A stretch of DNA of 64,000 nucleotides from Cohaesibacter celericrescens. GTDB taxonomy: Bacteria; Pseudomonadota; Alphaproteobacteria; Rhizobiales; Cohaesibacteraceae. The stretch covers positions 310,001 through 374,000 of the forward strand of contig NZ_PKUQ01000016.1 in the NCBI RefSeq assembly GCF_002866925.1, in the 5' to 3' direction. The notes beneath the pieces were generated by a model. It worked only from the letters and a program-made list of their open reading frames with translations. It was not told the origin of the DNA and searched no databases. Shown here piece by piece: positions 51,874 to 63,357 of this stretch; position 1 is the first letter of the stretch, and every line of letters starts with the position of its first letter. The translations under genes and the position numbers were made by a program.

Positions 51874-52713
51874 ATGCAGCAAGGTGAAGCCAACAAAGCG
51901 GCTGCGGCCACTACAGCAGCCAGTAAATCGGCTTTTCCGATACCTGCAAACGTATTTGCCGAAACAGTTACGTCGGTTGAGCATTATACGGATCGGCTGT
52001 TCAAGTTCCGTATCACACGCCCGGCCAGCTTCCGTTTCCGGTCTGGTGAGTTTGTTATGATCGGCCTGCCAAACGCAGAGCGTCCCGTGTATCGTGCCTA
52101 TTCCATCGCCAGCCCATCATGGGATGAAGAGGTGGAATTCTATTCGATCAAGGTGCCGGATGGCCCGCTGACTGAGCACCTGTCGAAAATCAAGGTTGGT
52201 GACACCATTTTGATGCGCAAAAAACCAACCGGTACGTTGGTCAATGATGCGCTTATCCCTGGCACACGCCTGTATATGTTCTCGACTGGTACCGGCATTG
52301 CCCCGTTTGCATCACTCATTCGCGATCCTGAAACCTATGAAAAATTTGACCAAGTTATTCTAACCCACACCTGCCGCGAGATTTCAGAGTTGAAATACGG
52401 TGAGGAGTTGGTGGATTTGTGCAACAACGATCCGCTCGTGGGTGAATTTGCTAAGGGCCGTCTTGTTCACTACACCTCGGTCACTCGCGAAGACTTTCCT
52501 CGCACCGGCCGCATCACAGATTTGATGACTTCGGGCAAGTTGTTTACGGACCTTGGCGTGCCGCCAATCAATCCTGAAACCGATCGTGGCATGATCTGTG
52601 GTTCAATGGCTATGCTCAATGACACCAAGAATGTATTGGAAGACTTTGGTCTCGTCGAAGGTTCCAATGCGCGTCCTGCCACATTTGTTGTCGAACGTGC
52701 TTTCGTCGATTAA
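51874..52713 (+). CDS. fpr: Ferredoxin-NADP reductase
   Basis: A 279-residue flavoprotein. FAD-binding motif RAYSIASP is preceded by RFRSGEFVMIGLP, and the NADP-site segment is STGTGIAPFASLIRD. The C-terminus VVERAFVD matches bacterial-subclass FPR enzymes. It exchanges electrons between NADPH and ferredoxin or flavodoxin. A GAGGAG lies nine bases before the ATG. Being next to the sulfite reductase operon, which lacks a flavoprotein subunit, it may supply its electrons through ferredoxin (inference). Confidence 0.93.
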   Translation: MQQGEANKAAAATTAASKSAFPIPANVFAETVTSVEHYTDRLFKFRITRPASFRFRSGEFVMIGLPNAERPVYRAYSIASPSWDEEVEFYSIKVPDGPLTEHLSKIKVGDTILMRKKPTGTLVNDALIPGTRLYMFSTGTGIAPFASLIRDPETYEKFDQVILTHTCREISELKYGEELVDLCNNDPLVGEFAKGRLVHYTSVTREDFPRTGRITDLMTSGKLFTDLGVPPINPETDRGMICGSMAMLNDTKNVLEDFGLVEGSNARPATFVVERAFVD

Positions 52714-52744
52714 TGGTTTAAGGCGATTGGGTTTGAATTTGAAG

Positions 52745-52774
52745 GGCTGGCTCAGAGATGAGGCAGCCTTTTTT
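52745..52774 (+). terminator. Terminator of fpr
   Basis: GGCTG-G-CTC, loop AGAGAT, GAG-G-CAGCC forms an 8-bp stem with one internal mismatch, followed by six T. It lies 31 bases after the fpr stop. Confidence 0.85.
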
Positions 52775-52842
52775 GATTTTGGTGTGCAGTTGGTTGCGAT
52801 CATAATAATGTAAGAATTGTTGTAAGGCCACGCCGACCCAGG

Positions 52843-52956
52843 TCCGTAAGGAGCCCTTAGTAACGGATGTTGCAGGGCGATCCAATGGCAGGTAGTACCC
52901 TACCGAGAATCCGAAGAATGCTATCCCTCAATCTGCAAATCACATAAACTGTGATT
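52843..52956. promoter_or_regulatory. Structured region upstream of the HEPN gene
   Basis: Three adjacent inverted repeats occur. TCCGT-AAGG with CCTT-ACGGA (52843-52867) has a 4-nt bulge. GGTAG-TACC-CTACC is at 52891-52904. AATCACA-TAAAC-TGTGATT (52938-52956) lies just ahead of the HEPN gene and is the best operator candidate. The rest has no gene. A small RNA is possible but unproven. Confidence 0.4.
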
Positions 52957-52983
52957 AATTTGTTGTTGGAAAGTTGAGACGAT

Positions 52984-53817
52984 ATGGAAATTCTCGGGAA
53001 GGAAAAAGAAACCTTCGTTCTGCTTAATGGCATTACAGTTCAAAGTGATATTCAGCTTGGTGAGGGCATCCAATTTGAGCCAGCGGATACTTCCCATCTG
53101 GACTTCAATAGTGCCCTTTCGACTTGTTCGCGGCCTGATGACATAGCAGTAGTGGCGGCATTCATTCCTCGGATTACTTCTCAGTTTCGAATAACTTCCA
53201 GCTCACCTCGAGAAACGTCAATCATTGCGTGGAACTCATCATGGGACGCGCTTTTATTGTCTGCTATTTTTCAGACAGAAGTCGGCTTCAACCTTCAATC
53301 CGACGTAACGTCCGCTAAAATTTCTGCGAACAGCGTCTTGCGAGCAATACACCGGAATATGAGCGGATTTCATGACAAACAGCCCTACGTGGTGACGAAT
53401 GAAGATGCAATATGGATAGCAAAATATTACAATGGAGCTCGCGACCTTCTGGAGAACGATAGCTTCCAAACCGCGGTGCAATGCCTATCAACGCACTATT
53501 GGCATCCAAATCCAAGAATCAAACTCGCCATGATTTGGGCCGGCATTGAAGGAATATTTGGCGCTCAATCGGAAATTCGTTTCAGGATCAGCGTTTATAT
53601 GGCGCGCTTTCTATCTCCAGATGATGAGATCGAAAGGCAGCGAATTTTTGATTTAGTAAAAAAGCTATACAACACCCGATCCACAGCTGTTCATGGCGGG
53701 AAACTTAAGGACAATCTTTCTACGGCAGCATCTGAATCTGCGAACTTGCTAAATAGGTTGCTGATCAAATGCATCGAGACTGGATTTCTGCCGAAAGAAG
53801 CAGATCTCGTTCCGTGA
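52984..53817 (+). CDS. HEPN-motif protein (Apea-like), function unknown
   Basis: A 277-residue cytoplasmic protein. The C-terminal half is helical and carries the HEPN nuclease signature R-x4-H: R232 and H237 in NTRSTAVHGGKL, preceded by IWAGIEGIFG, as in Apea-like HEPN domains. The N-terminal half (about 1-110) is mixed alpha/beta and not recognised. HEPN proteins with this motif are often RNases in anti-phage or toxin systems. It is a single gene with no antitoxin or transposase beside it. Codon use is more AT-rich and less biased than neighbours, suggesting transfer. Confidence 0.65.
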   Translation: MEILGKEKETFVLLNGITVQSDIQLGEGIQFEPADTSHLDFNSALSTCSRPDDIAVVAAFIPRITSQFRITSSSPRETSIIAWNSSWDALLLSAIFQTEVGFNLQSDVTSAKISANSVLRAIHRNMSGFHDKQPYVVTNEDAIWIAKYYNGARDLLENDSFQTAVQCLSTHYWHPNPRIKLAMIWAGIEGIFGAQSEIRFRISVYMARFLSPDDEIERQRIFDLVKKLYNTRSTAVHGGKLKDNLSTAASESANLLNRLLIKCIETGFLPKEADLVP

Positions 53818-53971
53818 GGATGCTTTGCATCCCATCCTTACTGATCGCCGGACTATTGCCCGCAAGCAAAGGGGGGCAGGGACCGGTCATTGTTTCCCGG
53901 GACGCGAATGTCCAAAAAGTCCGCATACCTGACACCCACTTATTTAAGTGCCGCTCGCTAACGTTTTTGCA

Positions 53972-55174
53972 TTACAGCCGGATGAAATCGCAGGGGTCAC
54001 CCTTATTTGCGGCTTTGGCGTGAGGCGGGCGAATGATGAGGCAACTGGCGCGGGCCAAGCCTGCCATCATTGCACTATCTTGACCTGCGAAAGGCGTGGC
54101 TACAGATTTTCCCGAGTCGTCAATGGATAAAGTCGCGCGCAAATAGCTTTGCCGTTTATCATTCTCCGCCAGCGCGTCGCCAAGGATGGCGCGCTCTATG
54201 CGTTGAGGGATGCTGTCCCCCAGCATCTTACGGATCAAAGGCTGCATGAATAAAATGGCGCAAACCATCGCCGAGACGGGATTGCCGGGAAGGCCAAGAA
54301 CCTGACAATCCCCCAGTTTTCCTGCCATAAGCGGTTTGCCGGGGCGCATTGCGATGCGCCAGAATGCGAGGTCCATACCCATCTCTTTGAGCACATCTTG
54401 CACCAGATCGTGCTCACCAACCGATACGCCGCCACTGGAGACAAGAATATCGACCTTTGCATCTTGCGCCTGTTTTATTTTGGATGCGATTGCTTGTTTG
54501 TCATCACGTGCGATGCCAAGATCCAGCACGTCCGCCCCGACCACTTTGGCCAATGCCGCAACTCCGAAATTGTTGGATGCGATGATTTGATTGTCGGATG
54601 GCGTCTCTCCGGGCAGCACCAGTTCGTCACCCGTCGCTAATATCGCGACTTTGGGGCGCCTTAGGACCAATATTTCTGGGTGGTTCATGGAGGCGGCCAA
54701 CGCCAAATGGGCAGGCTCCAGCAGTGTGCCTTTGACAATGAGCACGTCATTTTTTTTGAAATCAAGCCCAGCAGGGCGAATATACTGTCCCGTCGTGACG
54801 CCTTCAAGCGCTGTCAAAAATGCTCCGTCTCGTTCAGTGTTTTCCTGAATGAGGATGGCGTCTGCGCCTTCGGGGACGGGCGCTCCGGTGAAGATGCGCA
54901 CGGCTTCTCTGTTGGATAGGCGGTCGGGAAATCTGTGGCCTGCTGGTACTTCACCCACCACCTGCAGCCGGACGGGAATATTGGCCAAATTTGCGGCTTT
55001 CACGGCGTAGCCATCCATCGCGGAGGAATCAAACGGCGGCTGATCTCTGTTGGCGGTAAGATCCTGGGCCAACACGCGTCCCAATGCGTCATGAAGAGGG
55101 ATGTTCTCAGTGCCAATTTGCGCTGCATTCTCGAGCAATTGAGACAGGGCATCTTCCACTTTCATCAGCGACAT
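53972..55174 (-). CDS. moeA: Molybdopterin molybdenumtransferase MoeA
   Basis: A 400-residue MoeA protein with PFDSSAMDGYAVK, the GDEL segment, SSGGVSVGEHD, MRPGKPLMAG and LPGNPVSAMV. It inserts molybdate into adenylylated molybdopterin. ATG 55174 is chosen because AAGGA lies eight bases ahead; the open frame extends 11 codons upstream into the moaC end. It lies 11 bases after moaC. Confidence 0.95.
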   Translation of the reverse strand: MSLMKVEDALSQLLENAAQIGTENIPLHDALGRVLAQDLTANRDQPPFDSSAMDGYAVKAANLANIPVRLQVVGEVPAGHRFPDRLSNREAVRIFTGAPVPEGADAILIQENTERDGAFLTALEGVTTGQYIRPAGLDFKKNDVLIVKGTLLEPAHLALAASMNHPEILVLRRPKVAILATGDELVLPGETPSDNQIIASNNFGVAALAKVVGADVLDLGIARDDKQAIASKIKQAQDAKVDILVSSGGVSVGEHDLVQDVLKEMGMDLAFWRIAMRPGKPLMAGKLGDCQVLGLPGNPVSAMVCAILFMQPLIRKMLGDSIPQRIERAILGDALAENDKRQSYLRATLSIDDSGKSVATPFAGQDSAMMAGLARASCLIIRPPHAKAANKGDPCDFIRL

Positions 55175-55185
55175 GGATGGATTCC

Positions 55186-55674
55186 TTATTCTGGGTCTGA
55201 TTTCCAATTGCCGGATTTGCCACCAGATTTTTCCATTAAACGGACGTTGCGGATGGTCATGCCTTTGTCTACCGCCTTGGCCATATCATAGATGGTGAGG
55301 CAGGCGATGGAAACGGCGGTCAAGGCTTCCATTTCCACTCCGGTTTGGCCTGTAAGTTTGGCCATAGCGGTCACGGTGAGGCCCGGAAGTTTCTCATTGA
55401 CTGTAATATCGACGGACACTTTTGACAAAGCGAGAGGATGACACAGGGGAATCAACTCGTGGGTACGTTTGGCTGCCATGATCCCCGCAATGCGGGCGGT
55501 TGCCAGAACATCGCCCTTTTTGGCATTGCCCGAGGTGATGAGTTGCAATGTCTCAGGTAGCATTTCTACCGAGCCAGAGGCAATGGCAATGCGTGTGGTT
55601 GGCGCTTTTTCTGAGACATCCACCATGTTGGCTGCGCCTGTCTCGTCGAGATGGGTCAGTTTTGCGTCGCTCAT
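55186..55674 (-). CDS. moaC: Cyclic pyranopterin monophosphate synthase MoaC
   Basis: A 162-residue MoaC with [14 protein letters not shown], the [10 protein letters not shown] active-site segment and [17 protein letters not shown]. It forms cyclic pyranopterin monophosphate, the first molybdenum cofactor intermediate, from the MoaA product. It stands between trpC and moeA in the conserved trpD-trpC-moaC-moeA order of alphaproteobacteria. Confidence 0.95.
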   Translation of the reverse strand: MSDAKLTHLDETGAANMVDVSEKAPTTRIAIASGSVEMLPETLQLITSGNAKKGDVLATARIAGIMAAKRTHELIPLCHPLALSKVSVDITVNEKLPGLTVTAMAKLTGQTGVEMEALTAVSIACLTIYDMAKAVDKGMTIRNVRLMEKSGGKSGNWKSDPE

Positions 55675-55747
55675 TGATGGCTCAATCCCGGGCTCAATAG
55701 TGGGGAGGCAAACTCTGCGTCTCAGGTGGAATTTTGAGATCTTTCCA

Positions 55748-56545
55748 CTAGCGCGCCAGTAGGTCTCTCGTCGCAGCCATTACGTCATCTTGCCGCATCA
55801 GGCTTTCGCCTATCAGGAAGCTGTGAATGTTGGCGTTGGTTGCCAAAAGGGCCAAATCCTGAGGTGTAAACAGGCCGCTTTCCCCGACTATAAGCTTGTC
55901 GTCGGGGATCAGTGGAGCCAGATCAATCGACGTTTGTAGGCTTGTTTCAAAGGTCTTGAGGTTGCGGTTGTTGATGCCGATCATGGGCGATGTGAGGTGA
56001 GACAAGGCACGTTCCAGTTCCGGCTTGTTATGCACCTCGACCAAGACATCCATGCCCAATTCCAATGCCGTTTCTTCCAGTGCCTTGGCTTCATCGTCAT
56101 TGACTGATGCCATGATTACCAAAATGCAGTCAGCTCCCCAAGCGCGGGCTTCATAGACCTGATAGGGCTCATACAGAAAATCTTTGCGCAAGACCGGAAG
56201 CGAGACAGCGTTGCGGGCGGCGATAAGAAAATCTGGGTGGCCCTGGAAGGAAGGGCTGTCGGTCAAAACGGACAGGCAAGCAGCACCACCGTCTTCATAG
56301 GCTTTGGCCAGTTTGGGCGGGTTAAAGTCTGCTCGGATCAGGCCTTTGGAGGGGCTCGCTTTTTTCACCTCAGCAATCAAAGCATAATGACCGTGGTCTA
56401 TTTTTGCTTTTAGTGCGCTATAAAAGCCACGAACGAGGCCTTGTTCAGCAATATGCGCTTCAAGGTCTGCTATGGTGGTGTGGAGTTTGGCAGCTGCGAT
56501 TTCTTCGCGCTTGTATAACTCGATTTTTTTGAGAATATCGGCCAT
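55748..56545 (-). CDS. trpC: Indole-3-glycerol phosphate synthase TrpC
   Basis: A 265-residue TIM barrel with [37 protein letters not shown] and [11 protein letters not shown]. It closes the indole ring in tryptophan synthesis. It is stand-alone, not fused to TrpF. It lies 31 bases after trpD. Confidence 0.96.
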   Translation of the reverse strand: MADILKKIELYKREEIAAAKLHTTIADLEAHIAEQGLVRGFYSALKAKIDHGHYALIAEVKKASPSKGLIRADFNPPKLAKAYEDGGAACLSVLTDSPSFQGHPDFLIAARNAVSLPVLRKDFLYEPYQVYEARAWGADCILVIMASVNDDEAKALEETALELGMDVLVEVHNKPELERALSHLTSPMIGINNRNLKTFETSLQTSIDLAPLIPDDKLIVGESGLFTPQDLALLATNANIHSFLIGESLMRQDDVMAATRDLLAR

Positions 56546-56576
56546 GGTTCATCCGTTTCTTTTTAACGATATCACA

Positions 56577-57593
56577 TCAGGCACGATTTGAAACATCGAC
56601 CAATGTTTTAAGCGTCTCAAGGGCCTTGCCCGAATCGATGGTTTCTGCTGCCAGTGTGATACCGTCTTGCAAATTGTCTACTTTGCCCGCCACAACCAGA
56701 CCAGCTCCGGCATTCATCAGAACGATATCACGATAAGGCCCAGTTTGACCTTCTAGCAATTCGGTTAGCGCCTTGGCGTTGTAATCGCCAGTGCCGCCGC
56801 GGATGTCCTCCATCGTGGCACGCTTGATGCCAAATTGCTCGGGTGTAATTGTGAATTCGCTGATCGCACCGTCTTTGAGCTGGACAATCGTTGTCTCACC
56901 CAAGGTCGAAATTTCATCGAGGCCGCCTTCGCCATGCACCACCCAGATTGTTTCTGCGCCCAAATTTTTAAGGGTTTGGGCAAAGGGGAGTTGCCAATGC
57001 GGGTCAAAGACACCGATGAGCTGATGTTTGACGTCTGCGGGGTTTGATAAAGGCCCAAGCAAATTGAATATGGTTCGTGTCCCCATTTCAACGCGGGACG
57101 GTCCGACAAAGCGCATGGCGGAATGATGATTGGGTGCAAACATAAAGCCGATATTGGCCAATGTGATGCAGCGGCTCACCCCATCGGGATCTTGTGCCAA
57201 ATTAACGCCAAGGCTGGACAATACATCACCAGAGCCTGATAGAGAAGAAAGCGCCTTATTGCCATGTTTGGCGACAGGGACGCCAGCGGCTGCGATCACG
57301 AGGGCTGAACAGGTGGAGATGTTGTAAGTCTTGGTACCGGTGCCGCCGGTGCCTACGATATCTAACGCGCCATTAGGTGCCACTACACGGGTCATCTTCT
57401 CGCGCATCTGTGCGACAGCGCCTGTGATTTCATCAACGGTCTCTCCGCGCAAGCGCAGGGCCATAAGAAAGGCGCCTATCTGGGTCGGAGTTGCCTTACC
57501 ACTCATCAGGACATCAAACGCTTCTGTGGCTTCTTGTTGGCTTAGGTTGTTGCCGGCTGCGACTTTGGCCAGAAATGGCTTCATATCATCCAT
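56577..57593 (-). CDS. trpD: Anthranilate phosphoribosyltransferase TrpD
   Basis: A 338-residue transferase with the phosphoribosyl-pyrophosphate site [31 protein letters not shown] and [11 protein letters not shown]. It attaches phosphoribose to anthranilate. First of the trpD-trpC-moaC-moeA run, separated from ppiD by a region containing a strong stem-loop. Confidence 0.96.
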   Translation of the reverse strand: MDDMKPFLAKVAAGNNLSQQEATEAFDVLMSGKATPTQIGAFLMALRLRGETVDEITGAVAQMREKMTRVVAPNGALDIVGTGGTGTKTYNISTCSALVIAAAGVPVAKHGNKALSSLSGSGDVLSSLGVNLAQDPDGVSRCITLANIGFMFAPNHHSAMRFVGPSRVEMGTRTIFNLLGPLSNPADVKHQLIGVFDPHWQLPFAQTLKNLGAETIWVVHGEGGLDEISTLGETTIVQLKDGAISEFTITPEQFGIKRATMEDIRGGTGDYNAKALTELLEGQTGPYRDIVLMNAGAGLVVAGKVDNLQDGITLAAETIDSGKALETLKTLVDVSNRA

Positions 57594-57663
57594 TGATCAT
57601 TTCCCATCTGTCACCTGCCTTTGCTTTTGTCGGCAACTGGCTTATACGCCTTGGTCGTCGTTT

Positions 57664-57707
57664 CCGGGGCTCGTTGGTGACGTGATCCACTTTAGAGCGA
57701 GCCCCGG
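57664..57707. other. GC-rich stem-loop between ppiD and trpD
   Basis: CCGGGGCTCG (57664-57673) pairs with CGAGCCCCGG (57698-57707) across a 24-nt loop. It lies in the 132-bp gap after the ppiD stop, with no T-run on either strand. It may be a factor-dependent terminator or an mRNA-stabilising element. Confidence 0.5.
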
Positions 57708-57725
57708 ACTATGCTTATTGGTTCA

Positions 57726-59606
57726 TCAATTGGTGCCGTTGACGATCTGTTGCATCAAGGCTTCGTTGATTGTGTAACCAATGTCGCTTAGCACTGTGCT
57801 GCTCAACTGGCTGAGCATATCTGTGCCAACGTTGGTATCGAGATTTTGCCGCAGGGCATTGAGTTGCAGTGCGTCAGCATCAAATTCCGGCTCGGTAACT
57901 TTGGCGACTTCAAGTATATATTGGGTGTCGCCATCCACTGCAGATGCTTTGTAGGCGAGGGGACCATTGAATGCTTGTTGAACCGCGGATGCAGGCAATG
58001 CGCCGCCTGCTTGACGGGTTACATCTGTTGCTGTCTCCATGGTGAGGCCGCGCTCTGTTGCTACAGCTTCAAGGCTCTTACCGCCTTTAACTTCTTTGAG
58101 GATTTCAGCCGACAGTGCCGCGTTGCGTTTGGTGAGTTCATCTTTTTTCCACGCAGCAATCACATCATCTTTGACTTCGTCGATGGTGCGATCACGGCTG
58201 TTGACTATGTCTGTCACGATGAACCAAGCAAAACCGGAATTGTCGATTTCAACGGGATCAGCTTCAAAATCAATATCGCTTTCGAAAACGGATGGCAGAA
58301 GCTGTTCCTGCTCTGGCAAATCTGTGACTTTGTCGCCATTTTGCAATTCACCCACTTTTGAAATTGAATTGACAGTGCGCAGCGGCAAATTCAGCTTGTT
58401 GGCAATTTCTTTCAAGGTTGACCCGCCAGCGCGTTCGTCTTCTACCTTGTCAAAAACATCCAGCACTTCACCTGTTGCACGTTGAGCTGCAATCTCGGCT
58501 TTTAGCTGTTCTTTGAGTTCTTCAAAGGGAGATGCCTGAGAGGGGACAATTTTTGCTGTCCGCAACAGCAGGCTACCAAAACGACCTTTGATGACCCCAG
58601 ATATCTGACCCTCTTCTAGGGAATAGATCTCTTCGGCTGCTGCTGGATCCGTAATCTCTTCTTTGGTGAGTAGGCCAAAATCAACATCGGCTTCGGCCAA
58701 ATTGCGCTCTGCCATAATGTCTTCATAGCTCGCGCCAGCTGCAATTTTGTCAGCGGCTGCCTTGGCCTCTTCTTCGGAGTTGAAAAGAATCTGCTGCATC
58801 TGGCGCTTCTCAGGCTGTACAAAACGGCTGGCTGCTGTCTCATAAAAGATCTTGGCATCTTCATCTGTGACAGACTCTGTGTCGATGATGTCGCCTGGCT
58901 CGAGTTTCAGGATTTCAAAAGAGCGATATTCTGGTGCGCGGAAGGCGATTTTCTTTTCTTCGAAATATTTGTTCAAAGCGTCATCAGATGGCTCTTCAAT
59001 GTCCCCGATGGCTTCTTCTTTCAGCGCGATATAATTGACGTCACGCTTTTCGAAGGTAAAACCGTTGAAGGCTTTGAGCGCGGCTGTCGGTATGGTGGAT
59101 TTGCCGGTTAAGGCTGCAGCCAACTGGCGGCGAGTTTCCAGCGCTTCGCGGGTTAGCACATACCGGTCTTCCGTGGTTCCGGCATTGCGCAGAACCAAAT
59201 TCATCTGGTTGCGATCAAATTTCCCCAAAGACTGGAACGCGGGCTCAGTCGAGATTTCTTTTGCCAGAACCGTTGGAGACAGACCCAGATTGAAGCTCGT
59301 TGCCATATCATTTAGCGTCGCTTCACTAATCATCCGGCCCAGAACCTGATTGGGCAAACCAAAAGCAGCGGTTTGGGACGTCGTTAATCGCTGACCGAGC
59401 TGGTTGGATAGGGCGTTGACCTCCAGAATCAGTTCGCTCTGATAATCGCGGGCATCAATTTCGGTTTTACCAACCGTAGCGACGGCTCCTTGGCCAAAAT
59501 TGGTAAAAATATCTGCAATTCCCCAGACTGCAAAGCTCAATACCAGCAGACCCATAAGGATTTTGGCAACAAAACCTGATGCCATTGAACGCATTATTTC
59601 CATCAT
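57726..59606 (-). CDS. ppiD: Periplasmic folding chaperone PpiD (SurA_N/parvulin type)
   Basis: A 626-residue protein with a short cytoplasmic N-terminus, one membrane segment (AKILMGLLVLSFAVWGIADIF), then a periplasmic SurA-like chaperone part, a parvulin-like domain about residues 270-370, and a chaperone C-terminus. PpiD assists folding of proteins leaving the Sec translocon. Start at the first of two tandem ATGs (59606, 59603), with AAGGA 11 bases ahead; the open frame upstream is rejected because the membrane anchor should be near the start. Confidence 0.88.
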   Translation of the reverse strand: MMEIMRSMASGFVAKILMGLLVLSFAVWGIADIFTNFGQGAVATVGKTEIDARDYQSELILEVNALSNQLGQRLTTSQTAAFGLPNQVLGRMISEATLNDMATSFNLGLSPTVLAKEISTEPAFQSLGKFDRNQMNLVLRNAGTTEDRYVLTREALETRRQLAAALTGKSTIPTAALKAFNGFTFEKRDVNYIALKEEAIGDIEEPSDDALNKYFEEKKIAFRAPEYRSFEILKLEPGDIIDTESVTDEDAKIFYETAASRFVQPEKRQMQQILFNSEEEAKAAADKIAAGASYEDIMAERNLAEADVDFGLLTKEEITDPAAAEEIYSLEEGQISGVIKGRFGSLLLRTAKIVPSQASPFEELKEQLKAEIAAQRATGEVLDVFDKVEDERAGGSTLKEIANKLNLPLRTVNSISKVGELQNGDKVTDLPEQEQLLPSVFESDIDFEADPVEIDNSGFAWFIVTDIVNSRDRTIDEVKDDVIAAWKKDELTKRNAALSAEILKEVKGGKSLEAVATERGLTMETATDVTRQAGGALPASAVQQAFNGPLAYKASAVDGDTQYILEVAKVTEPEFDADALQLNALRQNLDTNVGTDMLSQLSSTVLSDIGYTINEALMQQIVNGTN

Positions 59607-60010
59607 GAGATGGTGTGTCCTTCTTTCGCGCAGTGCGGAGCAGTTTTTCCCATGTGCTTGGAAACCGGGATCATGTCTGTCCACCTGCCTTCTTAAAATG
59701 TTCGCCGGATCATAGAAAGCTCGACCCAAACCCGCAACCCAGACAGCTCAGAAAAGGGGGCACAAATGGGGCGACTAACGATTTTGTGTTCAAAAAGCGG
59801 TTCGTGTCAGCAAAAACCGTAATTTGTTTGTGAAAATCAGGGGGTAACCGGCCAAAGACACCCGCTGTGATGTCCCAACTTTGCAAAAGATGGGGTATGA
59901 CAGGGGCAATATACCAAAGGCGTAGAAGGAAGCGTCGGCTCTCAGGCCGGTTGTGCTATGTCTTATGGGCCTTTTCGTTTCGTCTATGTCAGCTTTAAAG
60001 GAGCAGATTC
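59607..60010. other. Divergent intergenic region, ppiD / tpiA
   Basis: 404 bases between divergent starts with no convincing gene. They must contain the ppiD and tpiA promoters. A tpiA ribosome binding site (AAAGGAG, 59997-60003) lies at the right end. No palindrome or riboswitch was recognised. Confidence 0.5.
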
Positions 60011-60763
60011 ATGAGCATCAAACCTCTTGTCGCCGGTAACTGGAAAATGAATGGTCTTAAGGCCGCTGTTGCAGAACTGGAAGCTTTGTCTGCTGGCTTT
60101 GATGCCGACTTGGCCGCCAAAGTGGACACCATGATCTGCCCACCTGCTACGCTGGTCGGCGCTTTTGCTGACAAAACAGCAAATTCGGCAGTGGCGATTG
60201 GGGCTCAGGATTGTCACTTTAATGTGTCCGGTGCTCATACCGGTGATTTGTCCGCAGAAATGTTTGCTGATGCCGGTGCATCTGCCATTATCGTGGGGCA
60301 CTCTGAACGCCGCGCCGATCATGGTGAAAGCAATGAAATTGTGAAAGCAAAAGCAGAGGCCACATGGGCCCAAGGTCTTGTTGCAATCATTTGTGTCGGC
60401 GAAACCGAAGGCGAGCGCAAGTCTGGCGACACCCTCAAAGTTGTTGGCTCACAATTGGCCGGTTCTGTTCCTGCTGGCGCAACAGCGGCTAATACCGTGA
60501 TTGCTTATGAGCCTGTCTGGGCAATTGGTACGGGCCTGACGCCAACTGCGGATGATGTGGCAGCTGTGCATGCCTTTATGCGCGACGAATTGACCAAAGC
60601 TTTTGGCGACGAAGGCGCATCCATGCGTCTGTTGTATGGTGGTTCTGTGAAAGCTTCCAATGCGGTTGAGCTGATGGGCGTCGCCAATGTCGATGGCGCA
60701 CTCGTGGGTGGTGCCAGCTTGAAAGCCGCTGACTTCTTGGGCATTCTGGCTGCTTATAAATAA
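60011..60763 (+). CDS. tpiA: Triosephosphate isomerase TpiA
   Basis: A 250-residue TIM barrel. The catalytic residues are visible: Lys in AGNWKMNG, His in VGHSERR, and Glu in [11 protein letters not shown]. The phosphate loop GGSVKASN follows. It interconverts dihydroxyacetone phosphate and glyceraldehyde 3-phosphate, including the DHAP expected from the inositol and amino-sugar pathways. Confidence 0.97.
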   Translation: MSIKPLVAGNWKMNGLKAAVAELEALSAGFDADLAAKVDTMICPPATLVGAFADKTANSAVAIGAQDCHFNVSGAHTGDLSAEMFADAGASAIIVGHSERRADHGESNEIVKAKAEATWAQGLVAIICVGETEGERKSGDTLKVVGSQLAGSVPAGATAANTVIAYEPVWAIGTGLTPTADDVAAVHAFMRDELTKAFGDEGASMRLLYGGSVKASNAVELMGVANVDGALVGGASLKAADFLGILAAYK

Positions 60764-60788
60764 GATGACTGCGCTTTTACAGATTTGT

Positions 60789-60819
60789 CCCCAAAGTCGC
60801 CTCAACTGTGACTTTGGGG
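60789..60819 (+). terminator. Terminator of tpiA
   Basis: CCCCAAAGTC (60789-60798) pairs with GACTTTGGGG (60810-60819), a 10-bp stem with an 11-nt loop. It is followed by the T-rich GTTGTTCTT. It lies 25 bases after the tpiA stop. Confidence 0.75.
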
Positions 60820-60990
60820 GTTGTTCTTAACGGTGGTTCGCACCAAATACAGACAAACGCCGGAAAAATGGTCCGCTGGACTGGAATTGCGGGAAGTCTT
60901 GTTGTAGAAGACGCGCTAGAAATATGAACCTTTTGCGTCGGGCCGCAGCTACTTGTTGGCCCGATTGGCTGTTTTTGAAACGGTTGGACT

Positions 60991-61359
60991 ATGGAATCTG
61001 TAGTAATTGTCATTCACTTGCTGATTGTTGCCGCGCTCGTTGTGGTCGTGCTTTTACAGCGCTCTGAGGGCGGTGGACTTGGCATCGGCGGCGGCGGTGG
61101 TGGCGGTGGTGGCTTTATGTCGGGTCGCAGCGCAGCGAACCTGTTGACCCGCACGACCGCTATTTTGGCCGGTGGCTTTTTTATCACGTCTTTGGGGCTG
61201 AGTATCTTGGCTGGAATGAAAGACAAGCCGTCTGATGTTCTGGATAATGTGCCAGTTGAGAGCACTGCTCCAACGCCCGGCACTGATGGAAAGGGCGGCA
61301 TCCTTGATGAACTGAACAAGCTGACACCAAGCGGACCTCAGGTCCCCACGTCTCAGTAA
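60991..61359 (+). CDS. secG: Preprotein translocase subunit SecG
   Basis: A 122-residue membrane protein with two hydrophobic segments (VVIVIHLLIVAALVVVVLL and AILAGGFFITSLGLSILAG) joined by the SecG loop LLQRSEGGGLGIG with a poly-Gly run, then LLTRTTAI. A Pro/Thr-rich C-terminal tail of about 45 residues is typical of alphaproteobacteria. It is the accessory subunit of the SecYEG channel. Confidence 0.95.
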   Translation: MESVVIVIHLLIVAALVVVVLLQRSEGGGLGIGGGGGGGGGFMSGRSAANLLTRTTAILAGGFFITSLGLSILAGMKDKPSDVLDNVPVESTAPTPGTDGKGGILDELNKLTPSGPQVPTSQ

Positions 61360-61406
61360 GGCCCGTGTTGCATCAGGGGCCGTAAGTCACTCGGCTTTAA
61401 ATATGA

Positions 61407-63239
<1,833 letters not shown>

Positions 63240-63251
63240 TCAAATATATTT

Positions 63252-63281
63252 AGGGCGCGTTCCAATGTTTGGCCGCGCCCT
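63252..63281 (+). terminator. Stem-loop after pyrG
   Basis: AGGGCGCG (63252-63259) pairs with CGCGCCCT (63274-63281), with an inner CCAA/TTGG pairing. It lies 12 bases after the pyrG stop with only weak T content after it. It is likely a terminator. Confidence 0.6.
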
Positions 63282-63357
63282 ATGTTGTATCCCTTTTGTT
63301 GGATGTCTTTCACATAAATGTGATACAATATCGAAGGGCGATTAAGGGAGAGCGGTT

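Noticed and set aside
61081..61125. Poly-glycine coding repeat in secG as unusual
   Set aside because: Gly-rich loops at this place are ordinary in alphaproteobacterial SecG.
63311..63324. TCACAT-AA-ATGTGA as a CRP site
   Set aside because: The half-sites are in the opposite order to the CRP/FNR consensus (TGTGA-N6-TCACA) and the spacing is wrong.
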